NCBI GenBank assembly: GCA_012295275.1
Contig: CM022667.1
Location: 21,332,667-21,396,666, forward strand
Direction of reading: 5' to 3'
DNA length: 64,000 bases
From: Chrysomallon squamiferum
Lineage: Eukaryota; Mollusca; Gastropoda; Neomphalida; Peltospiridae
Shown here one piece after another: positions 28,035 to 41,002 of the stretch; within the stretch, counting starts at the first letter, position 1; each line of letters starts with the position of its first letter. Under the pieces are notes generated by a model. The model was not told the DNA's origin and did not search any database. It was given only the letters and a program-made list of their open reading frames with translations. Position numbers and translations under genes: made by a program.

Positions 28035-30378
28035 AAGCTACAAACGCATATAATCTGTATGTGTATGTATGAAGATGTGTATGTTTGTGTTTGTTAATGT
28101 ATGTATGTATTTATGTGTGTGTGTGTGTATATATATATAGATATATGCATGTCTGTATCTATCTTTTCTAACTATCTGTGACATATAACATATAGTACAA
28201 TGTAGTGTTTATCCACAACAGAATTCACAATGAGATCAGTCCATCTGGTCAGTACATATTGTCCAGGAAGCGTTATTAGCTGCATTTACTGTTTCTGTTC
28301 ATCAACTAGCCTCGGGTTTACCAATGTTTGAATATGAAAATGTCACATAGCTAGTTTCCAGTGTTCAATTTTACAGTGCTTTACATATACAAACAGGCAC
28401 AGCTATTCCAGTATTGTCTTTACAAAGATTTCTGAAAAAACACAACCATGTGTGTATGTGTGTGTGCGATTTTCATAAATGGTCCGTTAACTTAAAATAG
28501 GACATATATTAGATATATCAAGACACTAATACTGTGTTTGTCTATCAGTCGTCTATATTTTTTATATACTAGATCATATCGTATCTTTATACGTCATAAA
28601 ATATCTAAATAATAATATCGGATTTTATGTTAGTATTTTATATTTCTGTATTATACTGTTTTGCAATTCACTGCATTACTTAAAAGTATTTTATTTGCTT
28701 ATCTTTTAAAATAAATAAATAAATTAATAAACAAATAAAGGAAGAAAGAAAGAGAGAATGAAACAAACAAACAAACAATTAATAGTTCTGTATCTTCATG
28801 ACTTGATTTTATTGTGATTCTAATCTTATCATTGAATTTAAAATTTCCTTCAGGCTTCTTTTCTTTTTGGAAATTTAATTTATTTTTGGTGGTTTATTTT
28901 ATTTTATTTTATTTTATTTTTTATATTATTTTTTTTAAAAGCTACCTTGAAATAAATATATGTAGATAGAACATGACAAAAGCTGAGTTATTGTGAAGAT
29001 ATGAATTTATTATTCATTGAGGACAGATGAAGAGTTAAATATAAAACAGATTAATTCATCATTTGCGACAAATACAAGGGGAAAACTGCAGCACAAATAA
29101 ATAAATAAATGAGACAAGAAAAAGTAACAAACAGATAAACAAATAAATGACACTGATGAAGACGGTAATGAATAATAATGATTATGATTTTTATAATAAT
29201 AATAATAAATAAATACATTTTAATGATTTTAATAACATGATAATGATAATTATTAAAGATTTAATCTGATTACAAACACTAATGTACTTTAAACTAAGCT
29301 TGAGGACTAAATGACTGATAAACAGTAAAGTAAATGAGAAAACGAATACAAATCAGCTAATAGCAAAATAATTTCCTTTTTTCAGTTATTCATCCACAGC
29401 AGCAATATAAAATTATAGCAATATAAAGATTTATAAATGGACAGTTTCATATATTATTTACAAATAGCCAATAACATTCACATTTATAGCAATGCAATAA
29501 GCCATATATTTTTATTATCTGATGCCAATCTCTGTTTTGTAGTAGATAAATCCCAGAGACATTCTGAGAAGTAATTAATTCCGTGTGTGAAGTTTCTTTC
29601 ACGATGACTGATAACGGACAGCTTTATATACAGATTACACATCTACGTGAAAGGGACACTCAGCTCAACGTTAATAAACAAATGACAACTAATATATTTC
29701 CACAAAGGCGTTTTATAAAAGCAAATGAATCCCTGGATAGCTGCATACATTATTATCAATGGTATTTTTGTTGATGATGTTACAGCAGAACCTCGCTGAC
29801 AGTATTTCACAAAGGAGAGATGTAGTTTAGATAGGTCACCAGATTAATCCTGCTTACAACTAGGTTATCAGTAGTCGAGATGTACGCCTACTTGTCAGCA
29901 GATACATCTATAAAAACATACTTTACTGCTAATAGCAGTCCAACACCTCCTCTCTCTTTATCTCTTTAGTTCGATCCATGGGTTTATCTTATCGTCTGGA
30001 GACAAGAGATGTTTTACATAAACCTACAGCCAGAAAATACTCAACAATTATACATCACGCTGAGAAATAGACAAAGGAGCAGAGCCGAGGATTCATGTCG
30101 TCTTCATTAAAACCAATCCGTTTATCTCATCAGTCATTTCATCCTCGTAATACATTAGTGTGAAATGTTATTTAATAGTTGAAACAACTTGACAAAAAGG
30201 CCTGAAACAAGTGAAAACACAGAAATCTAATTATTTAATTACCTGCTAATGGCAAATTCTGAACTCACCAACGAAAAACGTCCATTTATTTTATTCAGTG
30301 TGTTGATATTTAATTAACAGACTGAATACTGAGTTTAGAATGTATCAGTCAAACAGCTATTCAGTTTTTCATTTTTTT

Positions 30379-30379
<1 letters not shown>
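28033..30379. other. intergenic, no gene recognised
   Basis: A+T-rich with short TATG/TG runs near 28,060-28,140, TTTTA repeats near 28,900, and AAAT-type runs. Short frames such as 29,583-29,774 look fortuitous. Confidence 0.5.

Positions 30380-30380
<1 letters not shown>

Positions 30381-30460
<80 letters not shown>
30381..30460. repeat. CT microsatellite
   Basis: About 40 CT units. Confidence 0.97.
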
Positions 30461-30463
<3 letters not shown>

Positions 30464-31317
30464 AACATAAGTACAGAGAATCCAACCCATCTACCCACCC
30501 TATACGTACCCAGACACCGCCCACCCCGCACATATATACACCACATATTCACACACATACGAAATAAACGTGCACACATAATTTTATTAATTATTTAACA
30601 GTAACTGGTTCAGCGGTTTCTAAATAAATTATTTTATTCAAATGTAGTTATAATTAAGCCTACTTATGACATTTTTGTTTTTATATTGATAAGGAATTAA
30701 TTTCACTGTCTGTAAATAATACACTTCACTCAGGAATATACTCGGACCTTCAAATCACAGATGTCGACGTTATATAAAAACGGGTTTACCTCTAAAGATA
30801 AGCAGAAAATACTTTACAATGTTGTCTCATAATAAGCGCGATATTATTACATAGCCAACGAATAGAGTTTAATAGCTACCATTAACTAGGCCATTAAGTA
30901 ATCGTATTTCTAGAAAGGTGGCTATTAAAGTGATGTTTCCGTTCCTAGACCAAAAAATTAATATAAAACTCTCTAGAGATATCTTTAAATTGATTCATTA
31001 AATACAAAAAATAAATATTTTAACAGCAAAAACAATTAAAAACAATAATAATAATAACATCTTTTAATAATAATAACAAAAATATGAAATGAAGAAAACA
31101 TTTAAAAAAATAAAGAAATAAAAAGACAAACGTCTATAATGAAATAAAAATAAAAATGAATGAAATAAAATAAAAAATAAAAATAAAAATAAATAAAAAA
31201 TAAAAAATTGCAGAAAAAACCCACATTTTTTGGTACCAAACTGCTACACATCTGTATATTACAACAGAAATGTTCTGATTTGTTTGAAGAGAAGCCAGGA
31301 GCGAACCAGCGTCACTG

Positions 31318-31408
31318 ATTGGCTGGTAGAAATCGATGAGTCGCAGTGTACGAAGGAACTTCAAAGACTGACTACAAACTAATCAACTCCTGTTTCCTGC
31401 TTTATAAA
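31318..31408 (+). promoter_or_regulatory. promoter-like region with inverted CCAAT and TATAAA
   Basis: ATTGG at 31,318-31,322 and TATAAA at 31,403-31,408 stand about 80 nt apart, on the same strand as, and upstream of, the candidate first exon with ATG at 31,531. The expected start site is near 31,435. Confidence 0.45.
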
Positions 31409-31530
31409 CAGATTCTTGCTCCGTTTTCCTATTTGCTTCCACTAGTGATGATGTATTGACAATAAGCTACTGTTTGAGGAAGAAAGCAAATGAAACAGCT
31501 GAACTAAGTGCTATCAAAAATTTGTCCACA

Positions 31531-31586
31531 ATGGAGACATCTGATTATCCGACGGTTAATTCAGCCATTAACAACTTTATTGAAAG
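31531..31586 (+). CDS. candidate first coding exon, possibly of the GPCR at 51.8 kb
   Basis: ATG in the context ACAATGG opens 18 codons plus two bases (METSDYPTVNSAINNFIE) and stops at a strong donor AAAG/GTATGTG, leaving phase 2. The acceptor before the GPCR exon (TTTCAG, exon from 51,750) begins with one leftover base and stays open to the GPCR methionine, so the two would join in frame as an extracellular N-terminus. The 20-kb intron and absence of transcript data keep this tentative. It could equally start another gene. Confidence 0.4.
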
Positions 31587-31721
31587 GTATGTGTTTATTG
31601 ACATCTTTCCTCTGATTATATAAAATAAGTATACCTGTGTATTTCTGTATACCACTGCATGTCCGAGTCTCTGTCTGCATGTCTCATATCTGCTTACCTA
31701 TAACTATCCATTTATTTGCAA

Positions 31722-31725
<4 letters not shown>

Positions 31726-31804
<79 letters not shown>
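31726..31804. repeat. CT microsatellite
   Basis: About 40 CT units, directly followed by the 32-kb minisatellite. Confidence 0.97.
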
Positions 31805-31808
<4 letters not shown>

Positions 31809-32575
31809 GCAATGTTAGTGCATCAGTCTATGTCTCTATGTTAGTGTGCATCAATCTATGTCTCTATTCAGTTTGGTTGTGTTTTTGTCTCTATGTTAGT
31901 GATCAGTCTATGTCTCTATTCAGTTTGGTTGTGTTTTTGTCTCTATGTTAGTGATCAGTCTATGTCTCTATGTCTGTATGGTTGTGTTTTTGTCTCTATG
32001 TTAGTGTGCATCAGTGTATGTCTCTATGTCTGTATGGTTGTGTTTTTGTCTCTATGTTAGTGATCAGTGTATGTCTCTATGTCTGTATGGTTGTGTTTTT
32101 GTCTCTTTGTTAGTGTGCATCAGTCTTTGTCTCTATGTCTGTATGGTTGTGTTTTTGTCTCCATGTTAGTGATCAGTCTTTGTGTCTATGTATGTATGGT
32201 TGTGTTTTTGTCTCCATGTTAGTGATCAGTCTATGTCTCTATGTCTGTATGGTTAAGTTTCTGTCTCTTTGTTAGTGTGCATCAGTGTATATCTCTATGT
32301 CTGTATGGTTGTGTTTTTGTCTCTTTGTTAGTGCATCAGTCTTTGTCTCTATGCCAGTATGGTTGTGTTTTTGTCTCTATGTTAATGATCAGTCTATGTG
32401 TCTATGTCTGTATGGTTGTGTTTTTGTCTCTTTGTTAGTGTGCATCATTGTATGTCTCTATGTTAGTGATCAGTCTATGTGTCTATGTCTGTATGGTTGT
32501 GTTTTTGTCTCTGTGTCTATGTCTGTATGGTTGTGTGTTTTGTCTCTATGTCTCTATGTCTCTATCTACATTGCA
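31805..32575. repeat. minisatellite with units of roughly 50-60 bp
   Basis: About a dozen imperfect units around the core TATGGTTGTGTTTTTGTCTC, followed by TATGTTAGTGATCAGTCTATG or its GTGCATCAG variant. Unit length varies because some units use GATCAG and others GTGCATCAG. Confidence 0.93.
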
Positions 32576-33419
32576 GTGTCGGTGTGACTGTCTCTCTCAT
32601 TCCCTCTGTATGTGTCAGTGTGAAATTTTACTGAAAAATCACATTAATCAAAGATATAAAAATAGAATTTTGACATTTACAAGAATCTTAATGAATGAAT
32701 GATTTATAATGCAACAAAAGTAAGCAGTCGCATATCAATAATTAAGAGACTGACATGAAGTGAAATACAGATAAATGAGCACTGAACTGGTCTATTTTAA
32801 GATCAACGACGAATTATTCTCGTGTTGCTTTGTTTATTATCTTTAATCTCTGCTCATTTCCGCATCACTGATAAACAACGGTGTAGTGTGTTTCTAACTG
32901 TTGTTGTGCAAAATTTGTGATCACAGAATAAAAGGATATTTGTTAAGTACTGTGTATGAGAGGGATACAGAAACACAAACAAAATGTCAAACCGACTCTT
33001 TAACGCAGTTAATACATGCCTCACTTGTCTTTACTAGATAGGAAGAACTTAACATTTTTATACCTTTCTTAAGATGTGCTGTTGGAAAATCAAGATAGTT
33101 AATAAGCAAAAACAAAATAATGTTGATTTAAAAAAACAAAACATAAATACTATATAAATGGTCAAATTATATTATCGTTTGACCTTCAAAACAAAAATTT
33201 CGAAGAAAATAAATTTAATAAAATGTAGTATCAGTGTGTAGACTGAGTTTCCTTTCATTACGCATCTGAAGATAATATATATATATGTATGTATATTTAT
33301 TTATTTATATATGTATGTATATTTATTTATATATATATGTTGACGCGACCTTTCATCAGTATCAGATTCTTACTTTTCAATATTGTCTATTTAATGACGT
33401 TGCTATACTAATCATTCGC
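32576..33419. other. non-coding stretch, no gene recognised
   Basis: A+T-rich, ending in TATG/TTTA runs near 33,280-33,340. If the long GPCR intron is real, this lies inside it. Confidence 0.5.
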
Positions 33420-33606
<187 letters not shown>

Positions 33607-33927
33607 GATATGAAGAGTTTAATCAGTGTCTTTGTGAATCCTATACGGAAGATTAAACTGTTCATATTTCTTTAATAATGATGAAAGGTCGCTTTAACAC
33701 TAATTACAAACAGTTCCTTACAAAAGAAAAAGAACTCAACAAAAATACACGAAATAAAATTAGACCAGTCCATATAAAAATATCTAAATATATTCGCTGA
33801 GTAAACATTACAAATAATTACAGTATTTTTTTTCTTGCTGTTGTTTTCAGATTTAAAAAAAAAAAAAAAATTGTTTTCGTTTGGTTGGCTGTTTATGTTT
33901 TTAACGAACATTTTATTTCTTTTGAAT

Positions 33928-33956
33928 TATTATTATTATTACTGTTGTTGTTGTTG

Positions 33957-34027
<71 letters not shown>
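33928..34027. repeat. ATT / GTT microsatellite
   Basis: ATT units with a short GTT block, ending in TATATA. Confidence 0.95.
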
Positions 34028-34030
<3 letters not shown>

Positions 34031-37000
34031 TAATATACAATAATATCCAGGCCAGATATTAGTTTTATAACAGTATTACTTTAATCTTATTATTTTATTG
34101 TTACCAAAGTTTGCTCGTTATTATATAAGCAATGATTTCAAATCTACATATTACATAATTTATATGTATTTATTCATATCAGTGACACTACTAAAATATA
34201 ACTTTTCTTTTTTTATTTATCTATTTATTTTATTATTTTTTTTTTACTTCGACTAAATATTAATTTTAAACAGTTTAATCTATTTAAGAAAAACGACGAA
34301 AAAAGATTATATTACTTTAGAGTCTTAAATGCAAAAACAGCGATAATTTGAAATAAGGTAATTTCGGTAAATCAGCATGCATTAAATCATTATTATAGTA
34401 CCTTTTCTATTTTACAAATGGATTTATCAGTATCATTATTTATGAAATCCCACATACAGTATTCTTGGTGAACACTAAAATGTGGTTTGACAACCTTTCT
34501 CAACAGTTGATCGATGTACTACAGGACTGCCAATCTTTCATTGCTATCTGTTCCAATATCGATGACATCAGACCAATTTAAACGTGTATTTCTGTGACTC
34601 TGAGTTAGAATGGGCCAAGGCAGGGATTAGGCTGAGTATCTGAGTATCTGAGTATCTGAGTATCGTCTGGCGCAGAACAGCTCAGACGAGTGGATGTCGC
34701 TGGTTCTTCGCCAGAGAAAAATATTTTTTTGTTTGTTTATTTTTTTTGCTTATCTTTTGCAACAATTCCGGCTAATATATTCATTTAACTATAAGTTTGG
34801 CTTTACACTATTAAATAGGTCATTTTCTGATTTATTTCTGATGTATAATATTTTAAGTTTTGCAGATATCAACTATAAATGCTTTCTCTTATCGATGTTA
34901 GCAAAACGTAGCCCTCTTTTCATATCCAGTGAGAAAAACGACAATTTCTAATGGAACAAACAACGTCCACCTGTTTTTCCATGTTTCGGAATTGAACTAA
35001 ACTTTTTTTAAGAACACAGTTAGCGAGGTCCTGCTTCCTATCAGTCGTGTGTACTGCACTGAGACGAACTCGCGCGTGCGTCGACTGAAAACTGCCATGT
35101 TTTAATCAGCTGATCAGTACTTCACCATTTACGTCGATTCGAACATGTCCGAAGATTTTCGAGTCGGTGATTTTATGATAAGGGTCTCGTAGCTTAAATG
35201 GTTCTTTTTATATTTCCAGCGAACTAGAAAATTGACCGATCTAAAGGAATGTAAAACGAAAATTATTGTTAAATTAATATTCTAGCCGTACGGTTGGCAA
35301 AGACCATCCCCCACAAAAAAAACCCACAAAAAACCCACAAAACAATACAGACCTGTCTCTGGCGGAAAAGCAGCCATATGCACCCAAATGTCCGCCAGTG
35401 GATACTGGGCTAGTAGTTAGGGGTGAAGGTCTAGCGAGTAATACTGCTACGTTTCCGCGGCGTTGTACAGTGTTGACCTGACAACCACGTTTCCCTTGAA
35501 CAGTAGCAGCTTGTGAGGTACGGTGTAATGATCTTAATGTGTAAACCTCGATCGTCGATCCCAGTTTGTTGTGAAAGTCTCTCTGTTAGTGAATGATATC
35601 TATGACAACCTGAAGAACCAACTGAAAATCCCGCACCATGCATAAAAGCTGTTCTGCCGCATTCTTGTGATGTCAGTACTGGTATTGTAATAACTTTTTG
35701 TCAAATAAAGCAACAGTCGGTAGATCATGAAAGTCACGTTATCTGTATATTTTAAGAAAACGTGATATTGTTTTGGCGATGCACACTTGTTGTGATTTAT
35801 CGATAAAGTGCATTATTTTAATGCCCTGACTGTAAACTGATAAGCAACAGAATTTACATTAGCAAATTTTTATGTGTTTTCACATAAGACTGAAAAAAAG
35901 AAAAAGAAGAAAACAGAACGTGGTACTGAATCCGTGGTTCTGTGTGATACTACTGCAGCTGTTCCAGCACACACAATCTCAACACAGCGATATGAAAACA
36001 TTTCACAGCAACTGCTAGTACTAATGTAACTACTAAACCTGTAACACCTGCATTAGTAGCTGAACTTCTGCATCAGTCAGTATTACCAAACCATTTTAAA
36101 TACTATTATTACTTGTATTACTACTACTTTCACCAGTACTACTATACAACCTTTAGAAAAATAAATAATATTACCACTAACGCAAACATTATAGTAATAT
36201 TACTCACATGGTATAGTTAAAAAAATAAATGTATTTTTGAAGGAAAAAACAAAATTGTTCCTATATCTCCTAACCTGAAGGATGAAATATATAAAAATTA
36301 TAAATTTAATAATAAATAAAATTAGACAGAATAGGTTGATAAATAGGTGTAACATTAAGTTCACTGACGTCACTGAAATAGCTTTTCTAATAGATTAACT
36401 TCTGCGATGAAATAATTAACACATTCAGACAAGCAAACAACGAGTGGTCATTTTGCTGCTGTTTCCTGTTAATTACCAGTCTAGAGCTGAAATATAACAC
36501 TAATTACAGTTCCTGACCTGCATCAAAAATGTGTCCACGGTACACGAAAAATTTCAGTCATTTCAAGTTAAATTTAATGTTCAAATATGTGATTCTGTTA
36601 ACTAAGAACAACATTGTTTTCCCAGTTTTATCTCTCAGCTGATATATATATATATATATAAAACGGAATGTCTGTTTCATGCACAAATATCAGTTTTAAA
36701 AATACATGTATTTCATTCAATTGATAAAACTTTTATTTCTTTTATAAAGTTATGAATGCATGGATAGGATACATTTCTTTACCGGAATGTAATTTCATAT
36801 TTAAAAAAAAAAACAAAACAAACAAAAAAAAGAAAGACAATACGCCTTTACTTGAACAAAAATAAATATAGATTCATCAACTGATAATATAAAAAAAGTC
36901 CGTTCTTGATACGTATTCCACAGTATAACGCTCTCAAAACAAACCAGCGTTTTGAATGTGCAGGTCCACGTTAGTTAATAGCTTTTCTTAATCATTACTT

Positions 37001-38700
37001 GTTTTATCATCGTCCTGCAGTTAGTGTTGAATACATTATTTACATGACAACAGGAAAACAAAACAACTTTAAAAAAATGTATTATGGTTATTAGCTATTT
37101 AAACGATAACCATGCCTCATTCTGTTTCAGACGAGATTTACACAGATTATTCTGCTTTAACGTCTTATGTTATAAGTGATGTAACAGAGAAAGAAAAAAA
37201 AAGAATAGAAAAAAAATTATTTTGAGAGAGAGAGATAGAGAAATAATTTATACTCCGTGTAAAATACAGAGTACATTATTAGCGTTTTACATCCTGAGTT
37301 TATTTTTATCACATACTTTCTTGCCTGTCTATTTACTCAAAAAAGAAATTTAATTTTATTTGTTTTATTAAAATCAGTTTCTAAAGCGTGGATAATTTGG
37401 TTGAAAATCGAAACCACTGAATCAGTCCTAATTCTTTTACCGATGGCTAACCTCAGTCGAGACAGGTAACGCTCCGGTAATGATTGTTGTCTGAAATGTC
37501 AGCAGATTAGATTATTATTTTTCTAACAGTTGTGTTAAAATATTCGACATTTAAAGCGCCACGGCTGATGAAAAAAAGACGTCTACAATTTAGAAGTGAA
37601 AAACTAAATTTTGGAAGACTAATGAAATTCTTCAGTAATTCAGCAGGGATATTAACCTACTTGTGGTAAACTTGTTTCTGGGGCAAGTGGCGCAGACGTG
37701 TAAAGAATCCTTCAGAAAACGATTTTTTCTCTTTTCAGTCTTATCTCTGAAATGAATACAGAATCGTTTTAAAAACACGATGCAAGGACCAACATCCGAT
37801 ATCTGTAACCGTTTACGATGTATACAGGAATATTTTACTACATGGTTGTTTGTCAGAGAGGTCATCAAATTGTTAGATGAGAAATCAGCCAAATTAAATC
37901 TGTAATCATATTGCTCAGATAAACTATCAAGCATACTTACAACTATTACTAGATTTATAACTAATCCAGTTCTTCTATACTACTACATCTGCAGCGTAAA
38001 AAACAACTATTACTATTATTACGAAAATAATTACTACATCAGCTGCAATTACAACTACAACTACATTTCTATATGTAACGTGACAATTACACGCAAATTT
38101 CTGTAATAATTATAATTACTACCGCAAATATATCTATTTCTGTACTTCAACTACCATGACTACGTATTTGTTATCACCTTAACACTACTCTCACTATTCC
38201 TATTACCACAACTACCGCTATCATAACTACAATTATTCCTACTAGTAATACTTTTATTCTTACTACTATTCAGTATTACTGTAATACACTTAAATCATTT
38301 ATTTTTATCTGCATATATCTTAATTTTATAATCAGAGATCAGTAACACGTACGTTTTTCAATATCTTCTGGATAAATATAAAATTCGGATTCAGATAATT
38401 TATATCATTTGTGTTAAATCTGACAAGTGTATAAACGCGTACACATTTTCTAAAGTAATTGGCAATTTTGAACAGAACGCTAAAAAGGTGTCGCTGTTGA
38501 TGTCGATATTTCGTCAGAACACTGATATATTGTAAACGTGGCTGTTCAGCCTGACAGTATACAATTTTGGACTCTGTTTTTAACTTGTCTTCAGTGATAT
38601 TTCGTATGTTCGTCTAATTAGTGAGTTAAGTCCAGAAGTCGTAACTAACTCTCTACTGTCCTACCAAACTCACTCGAAAGTCACAGCAAATTGTACCAAA
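34028..38700. other. non-coding stretch, no gene recognised
   Basis: Contains a TGAGTATC 8-bp repeat (34,633-34,664) next to a stem-loop (34,666-34,715), a G+C-richer patch at 35,030-35,170, a CA/CAAAA run near 35,310-35,345, and ACT/TAC-type triplet drift near 36,100 and 38,000-38,280. The short open frames do not resemble known proteins. Confidence 0.5.
34666..34715. repeat. stem-loop element, copy 1
   Basis: Arms TCTGGCGCAGAAC and GTTCTTCGCCAGA pair at 12 of 13 positions around a 24-nt loop. Nearly the same element recurs at 40,746-40,804. Confidence 0.8.
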
Positions 38701-38709
38701 TTTTACCGA

Positions 38710-39162
38710 TCTAGATACCAGTACATGTATATATCATTATACGGTCTAGATACCAGTACATGTATATATCATTATACGGTCTAGATACCAGTACATGTAT
38801 ATATCATTATACGGTCTAGATAAAAGTACGTGTATATATCATTATACGGTCTTGATACCAGTACGTGTATATATCATTATACGGTCTTGATACCAGTACG
38901 TGTATATATCATTATACGGTCTTGAAACCAGTACGTGTATATATCATTATACGGTCTAGATATCAGTACATGTATATATCATTATACGGTCTTGATACCA
39001 GTACGTGTATATATCATTATACGGTCTTGATACCAGTACGTGTATATATCATTATACGGTCTAGATATCAGTACATGTATATATCGTTATACGGTCTTGA
39101 TACCAGTACGTGTATATATATATAAAAATATATATATCATTATACGGTCTTGATTCCAGTAC

Positions 39163-39196
<34 letters not shown>

Positions 39197-39348
39197 TTAT
39201 ACGGTCTAGATATCAAAACGTGTGTGTATATATATATACACCAGTACGTGTATAAATATATATATATATCATTATACAGTCTAGATATCAGTACGTGTAT
39301 ATATATATATATATATCATTATACGGTCTAGATTCCAGTACGTCAGTG

Positions 39349-39379
<31 letters not shown>

Positions 39380-39665
39380 CATTATACAGTCTAGATATCA
39401 GTACGTGTATGTATATGTATGTATGTATATATGTATGTATGTATGGTATATATATATATATATATATCATTATACGGTCTAGATATCAAAACGTGTGTGT
39501 ATATATATATACAAAAATATATATATCATTATACAGTCTAGATATCAAAACATGTATATATCGTTATATATATACCAGTACGTGTATATATATATATATA
39601 TATATATCATTATACAGTCTAGTATATATATATCAGTACGTGTATAAATATATATATATATCATT

Positions 39666-39707
<42 letters not shown>

Positions 39708-39790
39708 TTATACGGTCTAGATTCCAGTACGTCAGTGTATGTGTATATATATATATATCATTATACAGTCTAGATATCAGTACGTGTATG

Positions 39791-39822
<32 letters not shown>

Positions 39823-39928
39823 TGTATATATATATATCATTATACGGTCTAGATATCAAAACGTGTGTGTATATATATATACACCAGTACTGTATAAATA
39901 TATCATTATACAGTCTAGATATCAGTAC

Positions 39929-39992
<64 letters not shown>

Positions 39993-40700
39993 TTATACAG
40001 TCTAGATATCAGTACTTGTATATATATATATATATCATTATACGGTCTAGATTCCAGTACGTCAGTGTATGTGTATATATATATATATATCATTATACAG
40101 TCTAGATATCAGTACGTGTATGTATATGTATGTATGTATGTATGTAGGTATGTATGTATGTATGTATATATATATATATATATATTATTTTACGGTCTTG
40201 ATTCCAGTACATGTATATATCATTATACGGTCTAGATACCAGTACATGTATATATCATTATACGGTCTAGATATCAGTACATGTTTATATCATTATACGG
40301 TCTAGATATCAGTACATGTTTATATCATTATACGGTCTAGATACCAGTACATGTATATATCATTATACGGTCTAGATACCAGTACGTGTATATATATCAT
40401 TATACGGTCTAAATACCAATACGTGTATATATCATTATACGGTCTAGATACAAGTACGTGTATATATATCATTATACGGTCTAAATACCAATACGTGTAT
40501 ATATCATTATACGGTCTAGATACAAGTATGTTCTAAATACCAATACGTATATTATCATTATACGGTCTAAATACCAATACGTGTATTATCAGTATACGGT
40601 CTTGATACCAATACGTGTATTATCAGTATACGGTCTTGATACCGGTACATGTATATATCATTATATGATTAAGATATCAGTACATATAATTTAGACACAA
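38710..40700. repeat. 35-bp minisatellite with internal TA/TATG expansions
   Basis: Units around ATATATCATTATACGGTCTA followed by GATACCAGTACRTGT. In the flanks they are about 35 bp and regular. In the middle (39,110-40,190) most units carry an enlarged TA, TATG or TGTATG run, so unit length varies widely. The reading frames across it (IYISLYGLD-like) are by-products of the repeat. Confidence 0.96.
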
Positions 40701-40745
40701 GTATATATCATTTTAGATACAGGTATATTAATTAGTCCGAGGATA

Positions 40746-40804
40746 CTCTGGCGAAGAACAGCTCAGACGACATTTGGATGGATATCGCTGGTTCTTCGCC
40801 AGAG
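40746..40804. repeat. stem-loop element, copy 2
   Basis: Arms CTCTGGCGAAGAAC and GTTCTTCGCCAGAG are perfect reverse complements (14 of 14) around a 31-nt loop. Loop and arms match copy 1 at 34,666-34,715 apart from short indels. Confidence 0.85.
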
Positions 40805-41002
40805 ATAGTTTTATATCGTTATTTGGCTAATCTTCGTGAACCGTATCGTCATTTTAGATCGGTCATTTTCGATTTCATAGAAAGGTACCATATAGTTTTA
40901 TATACACACTACAAAAACAAACCCAACATCCCAGTTATGAATCACGGATTCGGAGATCATCGGATACGTTTGAATCATAATGGTCGTCTGACTAACACGT
41001 GA

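Noticed and set aside
35135-35160. tRNA-like T-loop (GATTCGAAC)
   Set aside because: No acceptor or anticodon stems could be built around it on either strand.
38865-40536. Many overlapping [11 protein letters not shown]-type frames on both strands
   Set aside because: By-products of the 35-bp minisatellite and its TA runs.
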